A DNA stretch of 64,000 bases from Galaxea fascicularis (GCA_948470475.1 OX419343.1:22371569-22435568); one strand, 5' to 3'; counted from the stretch's first letter, positions 33,218-46,400 are shown. Notes: generated from the letters alone by a model not told the origin. Program-made: numbers and translations.

Positions 33218-33575
33218 CCGACAGGTTGGCTCAGTGGTAGAGCACCGGACTGCTGTGCGGGAGGTCGGGGGTTCCAGCCCTGGCCGGACCAACACTCAGG
33301 GTCTTTAAATAACTGAGGAGAAAGTGCTACCTTTGTAATGACAACTGCAAATGTTAGACTTTCTAGTCTTCTCGGATAAGGACGATAAAACCGGAGGTCC
33401 CGTCTCACAACTCTTCACAAATTGACTCTGTGGGACGTGAGAGAACCACTAGGGACGTAATGAACCCTGGCTGTGACCACCCCTAGTGTTGACCCGGAGG
33501 GCCATGTGTTAGAAAACTCTTATTGGGTTAAACATGTCTATACTCTCTATAAAAATGGATATCGTATCGTATCGT
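33218..33575 (+). mobile_element. tRNA-derived SINE inserted in the Polinton
   Basis: A box TGGCTCAGTGG at 33227-33237 and B box GGTTCCAGCCC at 33270-33280, then a tRNA-unrelated body and a TATCG-repeat tail. Flanked by AGGATTG at 33211-33217 and 33576-33582, a 7-bp target duplication. This dates the insertion after the Polinton. Confidence 0.8.
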
Positions 33576-33789
33576 AGGATTGATAGGGCCAATCCCCTCT
33601 CCCTAGCCGTTGCATACCGCTGCGGCCAACAGATTTGCGGTTGAGGGGTTTGGGGGCTTTCCCCTCAACCGCAAACTCTGTTTGCCGGCAGGCCTAGAAT
33701 AATTCTAATATTTTATTCCAGATCTTCGTCTGTTAATGTGAGGGAAAAAGCTCCCTCCCCCCCCCCCCCCCCCCCCCCCATCAGCCGTC

Positions 33790-34866
33790 CGCAGACGGAA
33801 AATTAACGATGAAGTTATTTGATGCACTGATATCTCCCATACTCTTTTATGCGAGTGAAGTGTGGGGGATTGATTGCAATAGGAAATTAGAAAAGGATCC
33901 AGCAGAATTAGTCCAAAATAAATTCCTAAAGTGGCTGCTGGGAGTCAATAAATACTGCAATAACAATGCGTGCAGGGCTGAGACAGGAAGGTTCCCAATG
34001 ATAATTGAAGCACAATGTAGGAACTTTAAGTTCTGGTTAACCTTAACCAAAAATGAAAATAAATTATCCCAATTAGCATACAATGATATTAAATGGAATG
34101 GAAATAAGGCTTTATGGAGCAAAAAAATCAAAAACTTGTTGGAACAGATAGGATTAGGAGAACTCTGGATGAAAGCACACTATGCAGGCATAGGAACTGT
34201 AAACATGATCAGGCAACGACTTAAGGATATCGAACTACAAAGATGGCTAAGTGAAATAAATAACGACATCAGAAAAGATGCTAAACAAAACAACAAAATG
34301 AGAACCTACCGGTTATTCAAAACGATAGACAATTACAAATGTGAAGACTACCTACATCAGGCCACCAATATACGACACAGAATAGCTCTAACAAAACTGC
34401 GACTTAGCAACCACAAATTAGCCATAGAGACAGGACGTTATTCGAGACCATTCAAGAAACCTGCAGAAAGAATTTGCTCAATTTGCAAAATAGAAATGGA
34501 GGACGAATACCATTTTCTAAATATATGCCCTGCTTACCAGGAAAAAAGACGTTCGTTGCTTAATTATTTGGAAAATGAATGTGGAATAAAAATAAGCAGA
34601 ATGTCACCTAACAAAATATTCATGTTTCTAATAAACCCCCCTAGCGGAAATGCTAAAATACCAAAGCTAATAGCAAAACATATATTCGAATGCTTTGAAA
34701 AAAGGACAGGGGAAGACGGGACTTAATCAATTAACAACTTAATAATAATTAATTAATTAAGAATTTTTGCTGTTTGTATCTTTTAGTTATTTGGAAGTCG
34801 TAGTCGATGTACATATTGTATAAGACTCCAAATAAAAACATGTCTGTCTGTCTGTCTGTCTGTCCG
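33790..34866 (+). mobile_element. 5'-truncated LINE fragment inside the Polinton
   Basis: Encodes the C-terminal part of a reverse-transcriptase ORF and ends in a TCTG microsatellite (34842-34861), a LINE-type 3' tail. It separates the integrase/nuclease side from the polymerase remnant. Confidence 0.75.
33809..34726 (+). pseudogene. LINE reverse transcriptase C-terminal part (305 codons, open)
   Basis: Starts inside the RT thumb region (LISPILFYASEVWGID, the usual block after the catalytic domain) and ends with a zinc-finger-like CSICKIEMEDEYHFLNICPAY. The catalytic YADD region is absent through 5' truncation. Although open, it cannot retrotranspose. Confidence 0.8.
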
Positions 34867-35830
34867 TCGCTGAAAGAGGGTTGTAACCGTAAGCTCTTGT
34901 GTTAACACCGTCATCGGCAATCCACCTTTTTGTGTCGATTGGGGACAGCGTGGTTTTGCTGACAGTTACTCCGTAAATTTCATGTTTTTCGCTTCGGAGA
35001 AAGTTCATGCTGTGTTTTTTTTTTCTTTTTTGCCAAAAAGTGTTTCTTTGTAAGTCTCGTGCCGGATGTTTTTGTCAGTTATGGCGGTTTTCACCCCTTT
35101 GGCTTTTTTGATAACAACGTCGTCCGCCCGGAGGATGGAGTGCATTTTGGGGCCTCAAACAAACCATTTCGGCAATGGGCACTCCCCTCGTTTCGTCTTT
35201 CCTTTTCTACAAAACTTTGTTTTGTTTTTCAGCGAATGAAGAAAATGGCTTTCTAGGTACTCGTGCGTGTATTAATGTTCTGCATTTTGGGCCATGTCCG
35301 CGTAAACGTCTTTTGTCGCGATTTCTAACAGGAAACTGTCCGTGTCCGTGTAAAGAAGACTGCAGCCTGATTCCACCGATTCAACCGTCCAACCTGAACC
35401 TTCCGCATCCTATGCATCAATTTCACTTTTTATGTCATCCATTGCTTTCCTGTATTTTTCAGCAATTTCTGACCTGGTCGTTGCTTTTGTTGCAATGAAT
35501 GGTTCACCTTTGAAGAAATGGGTCATTTTTTCGAACTGCCTTTCGCCGTTGGGGCCTCTTTCTTCGTTTCTTTTTGGAAATTTATTTCTTTGTCGAAACT
35601 TATCTTGAGACTGCCATACCGGCCGATTTCTTTCATAACCACGTCGTTATGTGTTTGGCGAAATCGCGGTTTTCGGGGTTGTTTTGGTTTGCGAAATTGC
35701 TCCACGTGTTAAGCGCCCCTAAAAATGGTTTCCAGTGACCTGGTAACGGTCTAGCTGAAAACGCTCGGTAAAAGCTCTCGGCTCAAGATCTCCATCCTCT
35801 GCGAGTGCAGATACAGCGGTGTTGGCCATG
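34867..35830 (-). pseudogene. Polinton family B DNA polymerase remnant
   Basis: Minus strand, next to the right TIR. The N-terminus (MANTAVSALAEDGD) starts at the TIR edge, 35830, and runs about 37 codons to a stop. Most of the roughly 1000-residue protein is then missing. The C-terminal part survives in shifting frames: polymerase motif C YTDTDSF at about 35332-35352 followed by LEIATKDVYADM, then VVIKKAKGVKTAITDK near 35090-35135, then LSPIDTKRWIADDGVNTR near 34885-34940. These are diagnostic of the protein-primed-like PolB of Polintons. Stops, shifts and a large internal deletion make it dead. Confidence 0.85.
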
Positions 35831-36409
35831 ATACCCCCCCCCCCCACCCACCCCCTTCCTTTAATAGGGGCCCCGCGCTGGCGCAGGTCTTGCGGCAGGC
35901 CAAACTTTTTCTGCACCGCGCGGGCCAAACTTTTTCTGCGCTGCGCGGGCCAAACTTTTCTGCACCGCGCGGGCCAAACTTTTCTGTACCGCGCGGGCCG
36001 AACTTTTTCTGCGTCGCGCGGGCCAACGGGCCGGGACTTGCAGACACACGTATAAGTTAGGGGTTCTGGCGAAGCGAGCGAGCCCATGAGCAAACTTGGA
36101 GTTAACGAAGGGGTCGCCATTTGCCCCTTTCCGCCCCCCCCCCCCCGGCATCAAGCCGAGACATTTTTTGCTCCAGTTTTCATTAGGATTTACGGGTTTT
36201 CCAGTAGATTTACCGGCGTTTTCCATGTTTTTTCGAAGCATTATTCATTCCAGATAGGTTTAGGTATCTTTTCTTTTTTTTTTTCAAAAAATGAGGTTTA
36301 CAACCTATGCCTAGGGGGGCGGGAAAGGGCAAATGGCGGCCCCTCTGTTAACTCCAAGTTTGCGCATGGGCGAGAGAGCTGCGCCAGAACCCCTGACTAA
36401 TACGTGTGT
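35825..36409 (-). repeat. Polinton right terminal inverted repeat
   Basis: Inverse complement of 23431-23921 with extra copies of a 20-27 bp unit (GCGCGGGCCAAACTTTTTCT) at about 35903-36025, five copies against two or three on the left. Outer end reads CTAATACGTGTGT. Confidence 0.9.
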
Positions 36410-36415
36410 CCATAC
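36410..36415 (+). other. Polinton target-site duplication, right
   Basis: CCATAC, matching 23425-23430. Confidence 0.8.
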
Positions 36416-37480
36416 ATGCAATAAAAAGCTAAGAGATCGGGAGAAAGTGAAAAAAGGGAGCTTTAGTCAGGAGCACACCTGGATTCTTTAGGTGGCATTT
36501 AGCCAAGGCAGACAATTCTGTATGTCGATTAATGTACAAATTTTCTGACAACTCAACTACAATCCTGGACAAAAGTGTTGGGAAGGTAGCATCACTTTAG
36601 AGATAACCCCTCCCCCTTATCAAGAACCCCAACATTGAATATGGGGGAGGGGGGGGGGCACAAGAGCATGTCATTTTCCAAATAGTACAGCTAATAGTTC
36701 GAACAATCGAAATAGGTGCGAAGTGAAGTAATTCGCGCAACTTTCCCAACAACTTTTGACCACGATTGTAGCCACGAGACAAGCTAACAAAATGCAGACT
36801 CTAACTCTCAAAACCGTCGCAAATTCAGAGTTTGAACAACTTTGCTAACCTCCTACGCAGACATTGTTTTGGCCCGTCACGCAACCTTTCCTCCTCAACG
36901 TGACGAGTCAAAAGGATGTCTGGGTAGGAGGCTATAACTTCGCACAATTCCAGTTTTTGAAAAATAAAACTGCACATATCGGGTTACAAATTCCCGCTTT
37001 GGTGTTCGAAGGAATTGCAGTTGTTTGCTCTAGATCTGTCCTGTCGCTGAATTTGTCTTGAGAAGTCAGAGATCATTGGTCTTGATGAATAGCACTTCAA
37101 TGCAAAAGTCAGACCTACTGCGGTTTCTACTTTCTCACTCCACTCCCACCCCCCTCCGGTACCAGCACCCCCCCCCTTCCCCGCCCGTACCTTTAACCTC
37201 CAGCTCCTTCCATCACCCCGAACCAGGACTTTACCTCGTAACATGAAGTATCCCAGTTATTTCATAGTGAACGATTATTCACCGACGTTGAGGTGAATAG
37301 TGGTGGATATTTACCGCGCCGGGAGGTAAATATCTACCACTGTCACCAACACTGAGATGAATAATCGTTTTAGTAAATGCCACACAAGCGAAATAACTAG
37401 CGTTTATTCAAATAATTTCGTCTTCGGAAACCGAAACGGGAAGCCACTTTGCATGGCCGCTTACAAATCCAACATGGCGG
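36410..37480 (+). repeat. Inverted duplication, arm A right part
   Basis: Matches the reverse complement of about 53040-53840 (intron 2 of the gene at 52110-55076). It includes a hairpin-rich segment near 37265-37370 (GAGGTGAATAGTGGTGGATA with GGTAAATATCTACCAC) and a TA microsatellite at 37501-37519 just beyond. Confidence 0.8.
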
Positions 37481-38774
37481 GTCGTGATGCGTGATGCAAT
37501 CTATATATATATATATATACGTTTTTTTTAATGCAGATAATGAAATCAATTCTTTCAAGAATTCTTGAGACGGCAATTTCTATAGGTAATCGCATGGGGC
37601 CGAATAAAATTAAGGACAATATATCACGCGTGCTTTTTAATTTCAGCAACTTCTGAAAACACAAGTGGTATTGATCCTTAATTTTACGAGGACCCATCGC
37701 AATTACTTGTTAATAACATAAAGGGCAAAAATTTCTGTTGAGACACCTCGAAAAACAGTCAGCCAAGCGGAGTTAAGACACTCGTTCGCCCGCAAGCAAA
37801 TAACTGACGAAAAGACGATCAGGTCAACTTCTTTTTTACGTCCAAAACCAGTATAGATCAATTGTTATTTACATCCACTCTAGAGAAAAATACGAGTTTT
37901 ATTCCTGAACAAAAGGAACAACGATTAAGCCAAATGTTAAGCTTCAATTTATTTAGTCACCTGTGCGATATAGATTTTTACTAATTAAAAATGCGCATCT
38001 ACTTCAAAACACGCATCCGCGTCCGAAGAAAGAACTTCTTCCACCAAGTTTGAGCTACTTGTTTTTCCCATCAATGGCAAACTGTCCTGTGACCTTTTTT
38101 GGTGATCGGCAAGATGCCGTGGTAAATTGAAATCCCTTGACGAAAGGAATCATTTTGTTTTTCAACCACACAATCCCACTACGCCGGGCGTCCGCCCGCC
38201 ACGAAATACCTATAGTACCAAAATGACCCCCATCCTCTTCTTACCTTTGAGGGCTGAAGCTCTGGATTCTGGAAACCAAGGAATACTTTCCCCACCCTTC
38301 CAAAGCAAAATCCCTGACAACACGTTTTTAATTTCATTCCATTTTTGCCTATTACTCGACAGTAGTGGCACCTATTCTAGGGTGCCCGCGGCACTGATTG
38401 CCATTTGCATAAGGCAGAAAAAAGAAACAGGGTTTCCGGGTTTCTTATGAACAGTCTTCCTAACGCAAAGATGTATTCTGTTTAGCATCGGCACAGATCT
38501 TCTTTCCTTGTATTGCAGTGACCGAGCAAGAGGGCGGCGTGGGGAGGCACATGTTTATAAGCACTGCTTTTTTGTGTCTCCTTGCCTTATTTTATTTTGC
38601 GTAATATGTGGTATGTGTAAAATGACAAAACAAATAAACTGAAACTGAAACTGTCGTACTTAAATTAGCCATGTACGTACACGGCTAATCACAAGGAAAT
38701 ATATCGCGTGAATCGGGGTTTCTGGTTCATGGGACACGCTCTATTTGTTCAGTCACGCTACACGAGCGCTTTAA
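37481..38774. other. Gene-free stretch with a LINE-like tail
   Basis: No supported gene. At about 38590-38652 there is AAACAAATAAACTGAAACTGAAACTG, a LINE-type 3' tail with short tandem units. Confidence 0.4.
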
Positions 38775-39230
38775 ATGCCTTTCGATAGCGTCCGGTCAGG
38801 CGACATTGAGTCCAACTTCAATTTCGGAACTGTGTGGTCTTCCAAAGCCGGGTTAATCCCACCATGTCATTTTAGTGACAAACAGGAACTCTACGTCACA
38901 CTACGTACATGGAAGGCAGCTATAAGCACTTATCGTAAATTTCCGGATATGTTAAAGACTGCGCTAAAATATACTCACATTAAACCATTAGCACATCTTG
39001 AAAGAGATAGTTCGTCGCGCGCCATCAGCGATAAAACACGCAGTTTGATACTAGACAAATCTATTTTTGCTCAGGAAGGATTTCGTTTTCAGTGTTGTTT
39101 CTACAATAATTATTCACTTCCTAATCACTTTCGTAAAGGAAGAGAATGGTTTACAAAATTGTGTCTAGTTCAAAAACATAACCTTTTAAGCCAGAAGTAC
39201 AAAATGCCACCACATTTGACGATTAGTTAA
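38775..39230 (+). other. Open frame of 151 codons, not recognised
   Basis: ATG at 38775. The composition is protein-like in places (LYVTLRTWKAAISTYRKF; SYLPNHF-like segment) but has no known motif or splice evidence. It may be a chance frame or a fragment of an old element. Confidence 0.2.
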
Positions 39231-39933
39231 GTTAACGCCTTTGATTGCAGATCGAGAGAATTAAACTCTCTGAAAATAAAAATACCCAGGGAACAAGCTC
39301 TACCTTTTGTTTGTCAGCTTCAAGATTACCCAAAGGAAAATTAAGAGGGGGTTTTCCCTCAATTGTTTTAAGGATATAACGTAATGGACTGGAGAAATTT
39401 CATTGCTGTAATTCACGTATATACGATTTCAACTTAAGCATGTCACGCATAGAGGCCAAAAAATTTCGATTTAAATCTATGTCGCACTTCAAGTTTGCAT
39501 TCTTGTGGATCGAGAATTAATTGAATTTCAGGTTTGACTGGGTAAAAACCACAGTTTATTAGTCGTTCTATGGCACTGTTTGTATTTCTCAGCAAGATTC
39601 GCGTAATAGCTGTTTTTAATGGCCGGATGTTCCGGGTCACTTCGCCTATCAGTTGCTGATGCGGCATGTAATTTGCCAACAGGAAGAACTTTTTTTTTAA
39701 GTCTTGGGAGAGTGTGACTGTTGAAATCAAAGATTACTATACTCTGCGGTAATCAAATCTTTCTTTTGATTCGCGATCAAGTTTATAGTATCGCGTCTGG
39801 TATTGTACTATCACGAATGCTCTGTTTCTTTGGTCACAGTTTCGCATCAGGCAGGTGCAAATTGTAAAACAAAATAGAGTTATAAGGTCTAACTAAAGTC
39901 ATATAGAATAAAGTGTAAATTACACTTTGAGAT

Positions 39934-40415
39934 GCGTTTCTTTGGGAAAATCCATGAAGATCATGTGGATTCCCAGTACTAACAAATAAACGAAAAATCC
40001 AAAAAGGGATTTTTGCCTTGAACACAGCGTGATTGATGCTTGTTTTGAAAGAAGACTTCCTCGTGGACAATTTACCCCAGCAACAGCTCCTTCTATGACC
40101 AGAAGATGAAGCAGTAGCATTGAACGGATGGTAAGGACGAAAAGTTTTGCTAATCAAAGAAATCAAAAGACCCGTTGCATTATTTATCTCCCGCGAACTT
40201 GTGAAGCCACGAGTGTCGCATTTTATTTTCGGATCCGTTCCCCAAAGAAACGCACAGATCATGAATCTTAAAAATCCGGATTTAGATTGTATCTAATGAA
40301 TCCACTCGGAATGTGGATTCTTTAGCTCCATGATCCATTTTTGGATTCTAGTGAAGAAACGCAAAATCCGTGTTTGGATCTAAGAATCCGGATTTGGATT
40401 TTCCCAAAGAAACCC
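39934..40415. mobile_element. MITE, about 480 bp
   Basis: Ends GCGTTTCTTTGGGAAAATCC and GGATTTTCCCAAAGAAACCC are inverse complements with two mismatches. The right half has internal AATCCGGATT-type short palindromes. Confidence 0.7.
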
Positions 40416-40429
40416 AATCGTTCATTTTG

Positions 40430-43400
40430 TTCACAGGGATACCAAATAGCAACTGTCGACTGTCAGCAATTTCATTACAGATGACACAGGAATGTTTTCT
40501 TCTGCTGCCCGATAGACTGAAAAGATTGACCAAACTGTTTCGCTCGGTTCGCAGAGCTTAGGAAGAGACAGAATCTTAATTCCTGACGAATCTCCAAGCT
40601 GGAATCAGCTTGCCGAAACTACTAGCTGATCGACCTCATCTCGAAAGCCCAAGTTCAACTCCAAAAACAAAAATTGAGAATCTGAATATTCAAAGTTTGA
40701 GGTCTCATTTCGCAGTTCAGAAGAATTTTTTAATGATATGGATGATCAGTTAGTACTACAATGTCATGACTGACACTAAGTGACCACAGCTGTGACCACT
40801 TTAGCCTGCAGTGCATCTGTATTTTGGGCGAGCGAGTGCTCATATATTCCCGCATCGAGTGTTTGGCCGCCATCTTGGATTAGGTAAACAGCAGAGGCTC
40901 GTCCCAACTTTCCATGTTTTGCAAATCCACAATGGCGGTTAAACACTTGAACGACGAATATCTCTAAAACCGCCTGCACTGCAAGCTATGACCAGTTTTT
41001 GAATAAAATTCTTCATTGAGCAATCACATTACTGAAGGCTTGACGGTTAACGTCAACTCCTGGTTCGCCGTTATGCCTAGAGGAGCCGGACGAAAACGTA
41101 TTTAGTTTCGCGTGATCAGCTAAAATTGAAGGCTTTCCGCTCTGCAAGATCAAAGATCGAGTGAAACAGTTTTGCTTTATTTCCAACTTTTATTGAAGGT
41201 AATTAGAAAATGACCAAAGCGTTTCACTGAAACAGAAAAACAACCTCCACAAAGGTGGAGCTTATCGCAACAACAAAGAGGCCGGCGAGGCTGAAACAGA
41301 TCTTCAGCGAAAAGCCAAATATTAAGTACCCCTGCACGCTTAATACCAGGATAAGACGCTGGTTTAACGCAGTGTAGCTTAATTTGATTTTTTGTTGTTG
41401 TGTCAGCAGTACTTATTCAACAATACACTCACCTGACTGAAGACGCGTACCGCCTTAATTCCAGTAATAGACACCAACGATTGCATACAGCTGATTCGGG
41501 AAAGGTTATCCTCACGAAAGCCAAATGGCGTACGCGGCAATCCCGTAAGGTAGTCCGGGACACATCTATTGGTTGTCCGAAATCTTCCTCCTTTACTTAG
41601 CGTTGGATACGTTTTTGGCGATATGTCAAGAATATATAGCCGCCATCTCATTTGCGATGTATCCTAAACCGGCAATTGCCCGTCATCGTAGGTATTTACT
41701 GTATGATCGCACCTCGCGTCGGTTCTGGACGTTTATCAAAAGAATATCGCTGTTCTTATGCATCAGCATGCGGAGTTCGTAGCCATGGACCATTGCTACC
41801 CATTTCGCCTTTAGAGGTTGTCGCTTACGCTTTTCTTTTCTTTTGGACAACGTTTTCCGAAACAGCTGTATGATTCTGTATGACACCTGATACGAATTTC
41901 ACACTGAAAGGTAACAAGAAGGAACAATAACGAAGCATTCACAGGTCAATTCAAAGGTGTCTTAGCTGAGCTTTTTAGCCGCCCCCTCGTTGAATCTTTG
42001 TTCCACTTCCTCGGCCAGTTGCCAACCCGTCATTCAAAACCACGTTCTTACAGAAAGTTTTAGATCAACACTGATAACCAACTTTGTTATTATACGATAC
42101 CTTTGCCAGTGCAACTGCCACTTATTTTGTTGTAACCATAAACAGCCAGGATTTTTTCCAACTACAGGATCACGGGACGTACGTTAATGTTCCAAAATTA
42201 AAACACATAGGAAGGGTGTGCCATGTTTCGCATCCGGTTCGAACTCTATCCAAGAAACCGATAATCTGGTTCACTGAAAATAAATGTGACTGATCAACAT
42301 TGTTTTATTCTGAAAAATAAAAATCAAATACTAAGAAAATCTCAAGACTAAAACCTTGTCTCGATCAAGTGTCATTTTTTCGCAAAAAAATCTTTATCCA
42401 CATTAAATCACCATACTCACTACAATAGCTCTCAAAATCAATCAGCCCCGATGACTTAGCAAATAGACTTGGTTTCATTTGAAATAAAAACATAATGATA
42501 AAATAATAATATAACAAATAATTTGACACAAAGTTTATTTCAGGAAAAATTCTAGCTAGTATAGAGTATATTCAGATTTCTTCAGAGTCAAAATACATCT
42601 GATACAGAATTGAGATATTTGAAGAGCCTCCGTTTGGAGCAGAGACACCGTTAAGACTTGTCCAAAAACTAAAAATTTGTTTTAAAAATCGTGAGCAAAG
42701 AATCAGATGAAGTGAATAACGCGATCCTTTCTAACTTTATACTGTTTTTCTTGCTCTTTCAAAGCAAACTGATAAAGAATGAGATTCCCAATTTGAACTA
42801 CTTTTGAGTCAAGGAAAGAAAGACCCCGATATACTTTACAGGTCACACGTATAAACAAATCCATAAAATGAACCCGGGCGCTTTTTACCAGTGACAGACA
42901 ATATAATCGCAAATTGGAAGAGGAAGCAAAAAAAGGAGTTCCTCAGTTGAACTATTTTTGAGTCAAGAAAAGAAAGAAGCGAAGTTAGCAGTTAAAATTA
43001 ATACAATAGCAATAGCAATAGGTCACGCGTATAAACAAATATCTAAAATGAAGCCTTTTATCTGCAAGACCCGTGATCAGTCATCAAAGTGGAAGAGGAA
43101 GCAAACCTATAAAAAGACTTTCGATTTACATTTGAACTATTTTTTGAGTCTCGAAAAGAAAGAGGCGAAGTTCGCTGTTCTACTTAATATAATCGGTCAC
43201 TCTTGAAAACAAATGAAAACAGTATATATATTCTGAGAGACAAACTCACCTGATAGAGAACACACTTTCTTAAGTGTCTTAAAGAACATTACAGGTTTCG
43301 ACTTAGCGGAGTCAAACGCACGCCTCTACCTGCTACATAAATTAAGCGACCTGTTATTACCGACTGGGAACATCCCCAATATGTTGCGACAAACTCCGCA

Positions 43401-46400
43401 ATTGTTAAGAGACGGTTTAAATTGAAGCCTTGCCTAACTTGAACAAACGACACACAACAAAGTACAACTTGTCGATATTGTTCAAGAACATGGATGTTAT
43501 TAAGTGGATGGTAAGTTCCTTTTATTCTTTTTTTTTCTCTTATTTCTAAGATATTAAAAACAAGTAAAACTTGCAGAAGATTAGCTGAATTTGGTGACCG
43601 GATTTGTAGAGGAAAATATGGGCGATAGGTTATAGTAAATAACCTGCTCTTAAAACATTCATAAAAAATTATCCGTGGAAAATATTTTATTTCTTCTTCG
43701 TCTTTACTTGTCCCTGCCCTTTGGGCTTTTTTCAATTTCTCTACATCTGCCAAGTAACTACACTCTTTTTTGTATAAAAATTTATCATTTTTAAGAATAT
43801 TGACTGGAGGCTGAAATGTGCGGAATTTTAAGAATATTTTAAGAATAAACCCGAGGCTGAGTTCTGCAAAAGAATATAATTTTGTTTGGGGCAAATCATA
43901 TGTTATACGTTTTTAACTAAACCTGAAATTCTTCCTTATTCTTAAAGGCAATTAAAAGTAGCCAAAAAACAAGAAACAAAAACAGCATTAGTGCTAGCCC
44001 GCGGGCAAATATTTGACTTTAACTTTCAAACGGCATATCATATCAAACGCTTTATCGTCAACGCTCAGCAGGTAGTCGCAGCGCGGACCCGCTATGCTTC
44101 AAACAACAACTAAATACTTCCGGTTGATTCTATGGTCCACTGGCTCTGAAAACGCAGTCAATTGATTTGCATAGTGATAGCGTGAATTTTATAAACAAAC
44201 AATATCACGTAAACTGTTAAAACAACTTTAAGTAAAAACCCGAAAATTATGATAAGTACAGAAATTTCCAGTCTTGGAGAAAAAGAGTTCAAATATGGAA
44301 CCAACCAGCCCAAATGCCGGAAGGTTGCTAAAGCATGTTATTTAAAATCATCAGATTTTCTTTTTGTCCCCTTTCTTCCTTAAATTCGCTTTTGTAGCGA
44401 ATAATTATTGACCTCTGAAGCTAATTGGATGGAAAATAGTTTGGTGATAACGGCAGTCATAATTGCAGGGCAAAAAGGGGGCCTTCCCGTGTATAAACAC
44501 GCGTATAAGAGGCCACAATTCCCAACGATCGAGCAGTTTTCTGCAATAAATCAATCCGTCGTAAGCTTACGAGCTACTGAAAGAAAATCAAACTTCAAAT
44601 TTCACGCGCTTTGAAGATGGAACGAATTGATTTTATGGTAGGTCGATTGCGCTGGGTTCAATTTGCATGAACTTGAATTGAATTTAGAGCTCATATTTAC
44701 AACTGAGTTGCAGCCCTTACACAACATTCCATAGCAGCCACAATCTGTTTTAAAAAGTATCCACAATCAATAACTAGTATGGTACAGTATTTATAAGATT
44801 TTACTGACTTCAAAACATGCTTTATGTCCGCAGCATGCTAAGTCTATAATGAGATCTGTCAACGCACATTGCATTGCATTGCGTTTCTTTCATTGTAAAC
44901 TGGATGCGTGCGCGGCACAGATCTGTGCAAACAGGCATCAGATCTAATTCAATATGTTTTTAAATCCTATTCCTTAATCAGTTTTATTCTTTCGTCTATT
45001 CTAACTTTGCTCCATGCTACTTGCTCCAACTTCAAGTTTCCGCTCACTTTTTTTTCGATTGATTAATCCCAGTCCGCCTAATTGCATTATATATTAGCAG
45101 ATTTAAGCACATAAATTCCAGATGCTTGCTATGAACGACACAATACAAACTAAACATTATTTAGTAAAAGGGGATAATAACTTGTTTACCCCATGTCAAG
45201 ACCGCCACTTGGTTAGACAATACAACAGGAAGTAACTATGTTTAATTCAGATCCGATCATTAGTTCAGAAGTTAACTCGACACTTTCAGTAGCTAATGAA
45301 TGGATGCTTTGGCTTTCAGAAAGTAAAGAAAACAATGGAGTGCTTATCAGTTTGGACATTTTTTCAGGTTTTATCGATCAGTCGATACTCCCTCGACAGA
45401 GACATTTTAATGACTGATTGTTTTCCGTTCATTGTGTCACTCAAACGGGTGTTCAGCATATAACAAAATAAATGTAAAAAATTATCTAATTTAACAGTTG
45501 CAGTTTTCTATCGTCTGTATTCCTTCCGGAAACATAAAAAATGACTTCATAAAATGTTTCAAAACTCAAGTGGAATCACTAGCCGCAGGCGAGTGGTCAT
45601 ACTGCTAAAATGTTATTTTACAATAACATCGCAAAAGTACGTACGAGCAAAACTGGATTTCAGTTTTAGTTGAGAAAGCGCGCGTGACAGAGCAAAATGG
45701 TAAGACATCAGTCAACAACAATTTTTTTACCAGATGTGAATTGTGATCATCTTGAGATCTTTTGAAACAATACCGTAGACTACAAATGGATTGACTTTTG
45801 ACGTCACTGATAATGATAGAATCTCTTTTTTTTTTTTTACATTGGTAAGATAAACAAATGGATTTCTGAAAAACTCTTCTCAGTCGTGAATATCGCACAA
45901 CAGATGATATCAATTTCACTACAACTAACCTTAAAACGGTCAGCGAAATTGTACTAAAGACGAGAATAATTTGCTTCCAGGGAGAAATTAACGTTGGCAT
46001 TTCAATGCCAATTAATTACCTGTGTGCAATTAAGGTATTTTGGACTGCAAACTTCACAGCAAACCAGAAAACAAATTTTTCGTGCAGCTACAATTGCAAA
46101 ATTTTCATGTGACTCTTCACCTTTATTGACTCTTGTAGACAATAGCTATCACCGTATGGTTTCTTCTAGTTTACATTATTGTATGTAATCTATATTAATT
46201 TTTTTTTTTTTCAATTTTTAACTTTTATGTGTTGGGCCACAAGTTTATTAGCGTTGCCACTATTACGTGTTACCTTCCATAAATAAAGTTTGATTGATTG
46301 AACACCGCGCGAAAATTGTGACAGTCATATGGTCAAAATGTCGTTTACTCTCAGTACACCATGGAAGGTCATCAGAATCACAGGCATGGATTACCAATGT

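Larger units (their letters stand above)
23431..36409. mobile_element. Polinton/Maverick element, degenerate, 12979 bp
   Basis: A self-synthesising DNA transposon/virus-like element. Evidence seen: long terminal inverted repeats (23431-23921 and 35825-36409), a 6-bp target duplication, and remnants of the diagnostic gene set (family B DNA polymerase, rve integrase, double-jelly-roll capsid protein, packaging ATPase). It is GC-richer than its flanks. Nearly every frame has stops or indels, and a SINE (33218-33575) and a LINE fragment (about 33790-34866) have landed in it. It is therefore dead and not recent. The Ulp1-type protease usual in Polintons was not found. Confidence 0.92.

Noticed and set aside
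33224..33295. Functional tRNA gene
   Set aside because: It is the head of a SINE flanked by a 7-bp target duplication.
34842..34866. CRISPR-like or regulatory tandem repeat
   Set aside because: Simple TCTG microsatellite at a LINE 3' end.
35719..36241. Repetitive open frames in the right TIR
   Set aside because: Products of the GC-rich tandem repeat, not protein-coding sequence.
40776..40979. Minus-strand 67-codon protein-like frame
   Set aside because: No domain, no splice partner, no second copy in the window; insufficient support.
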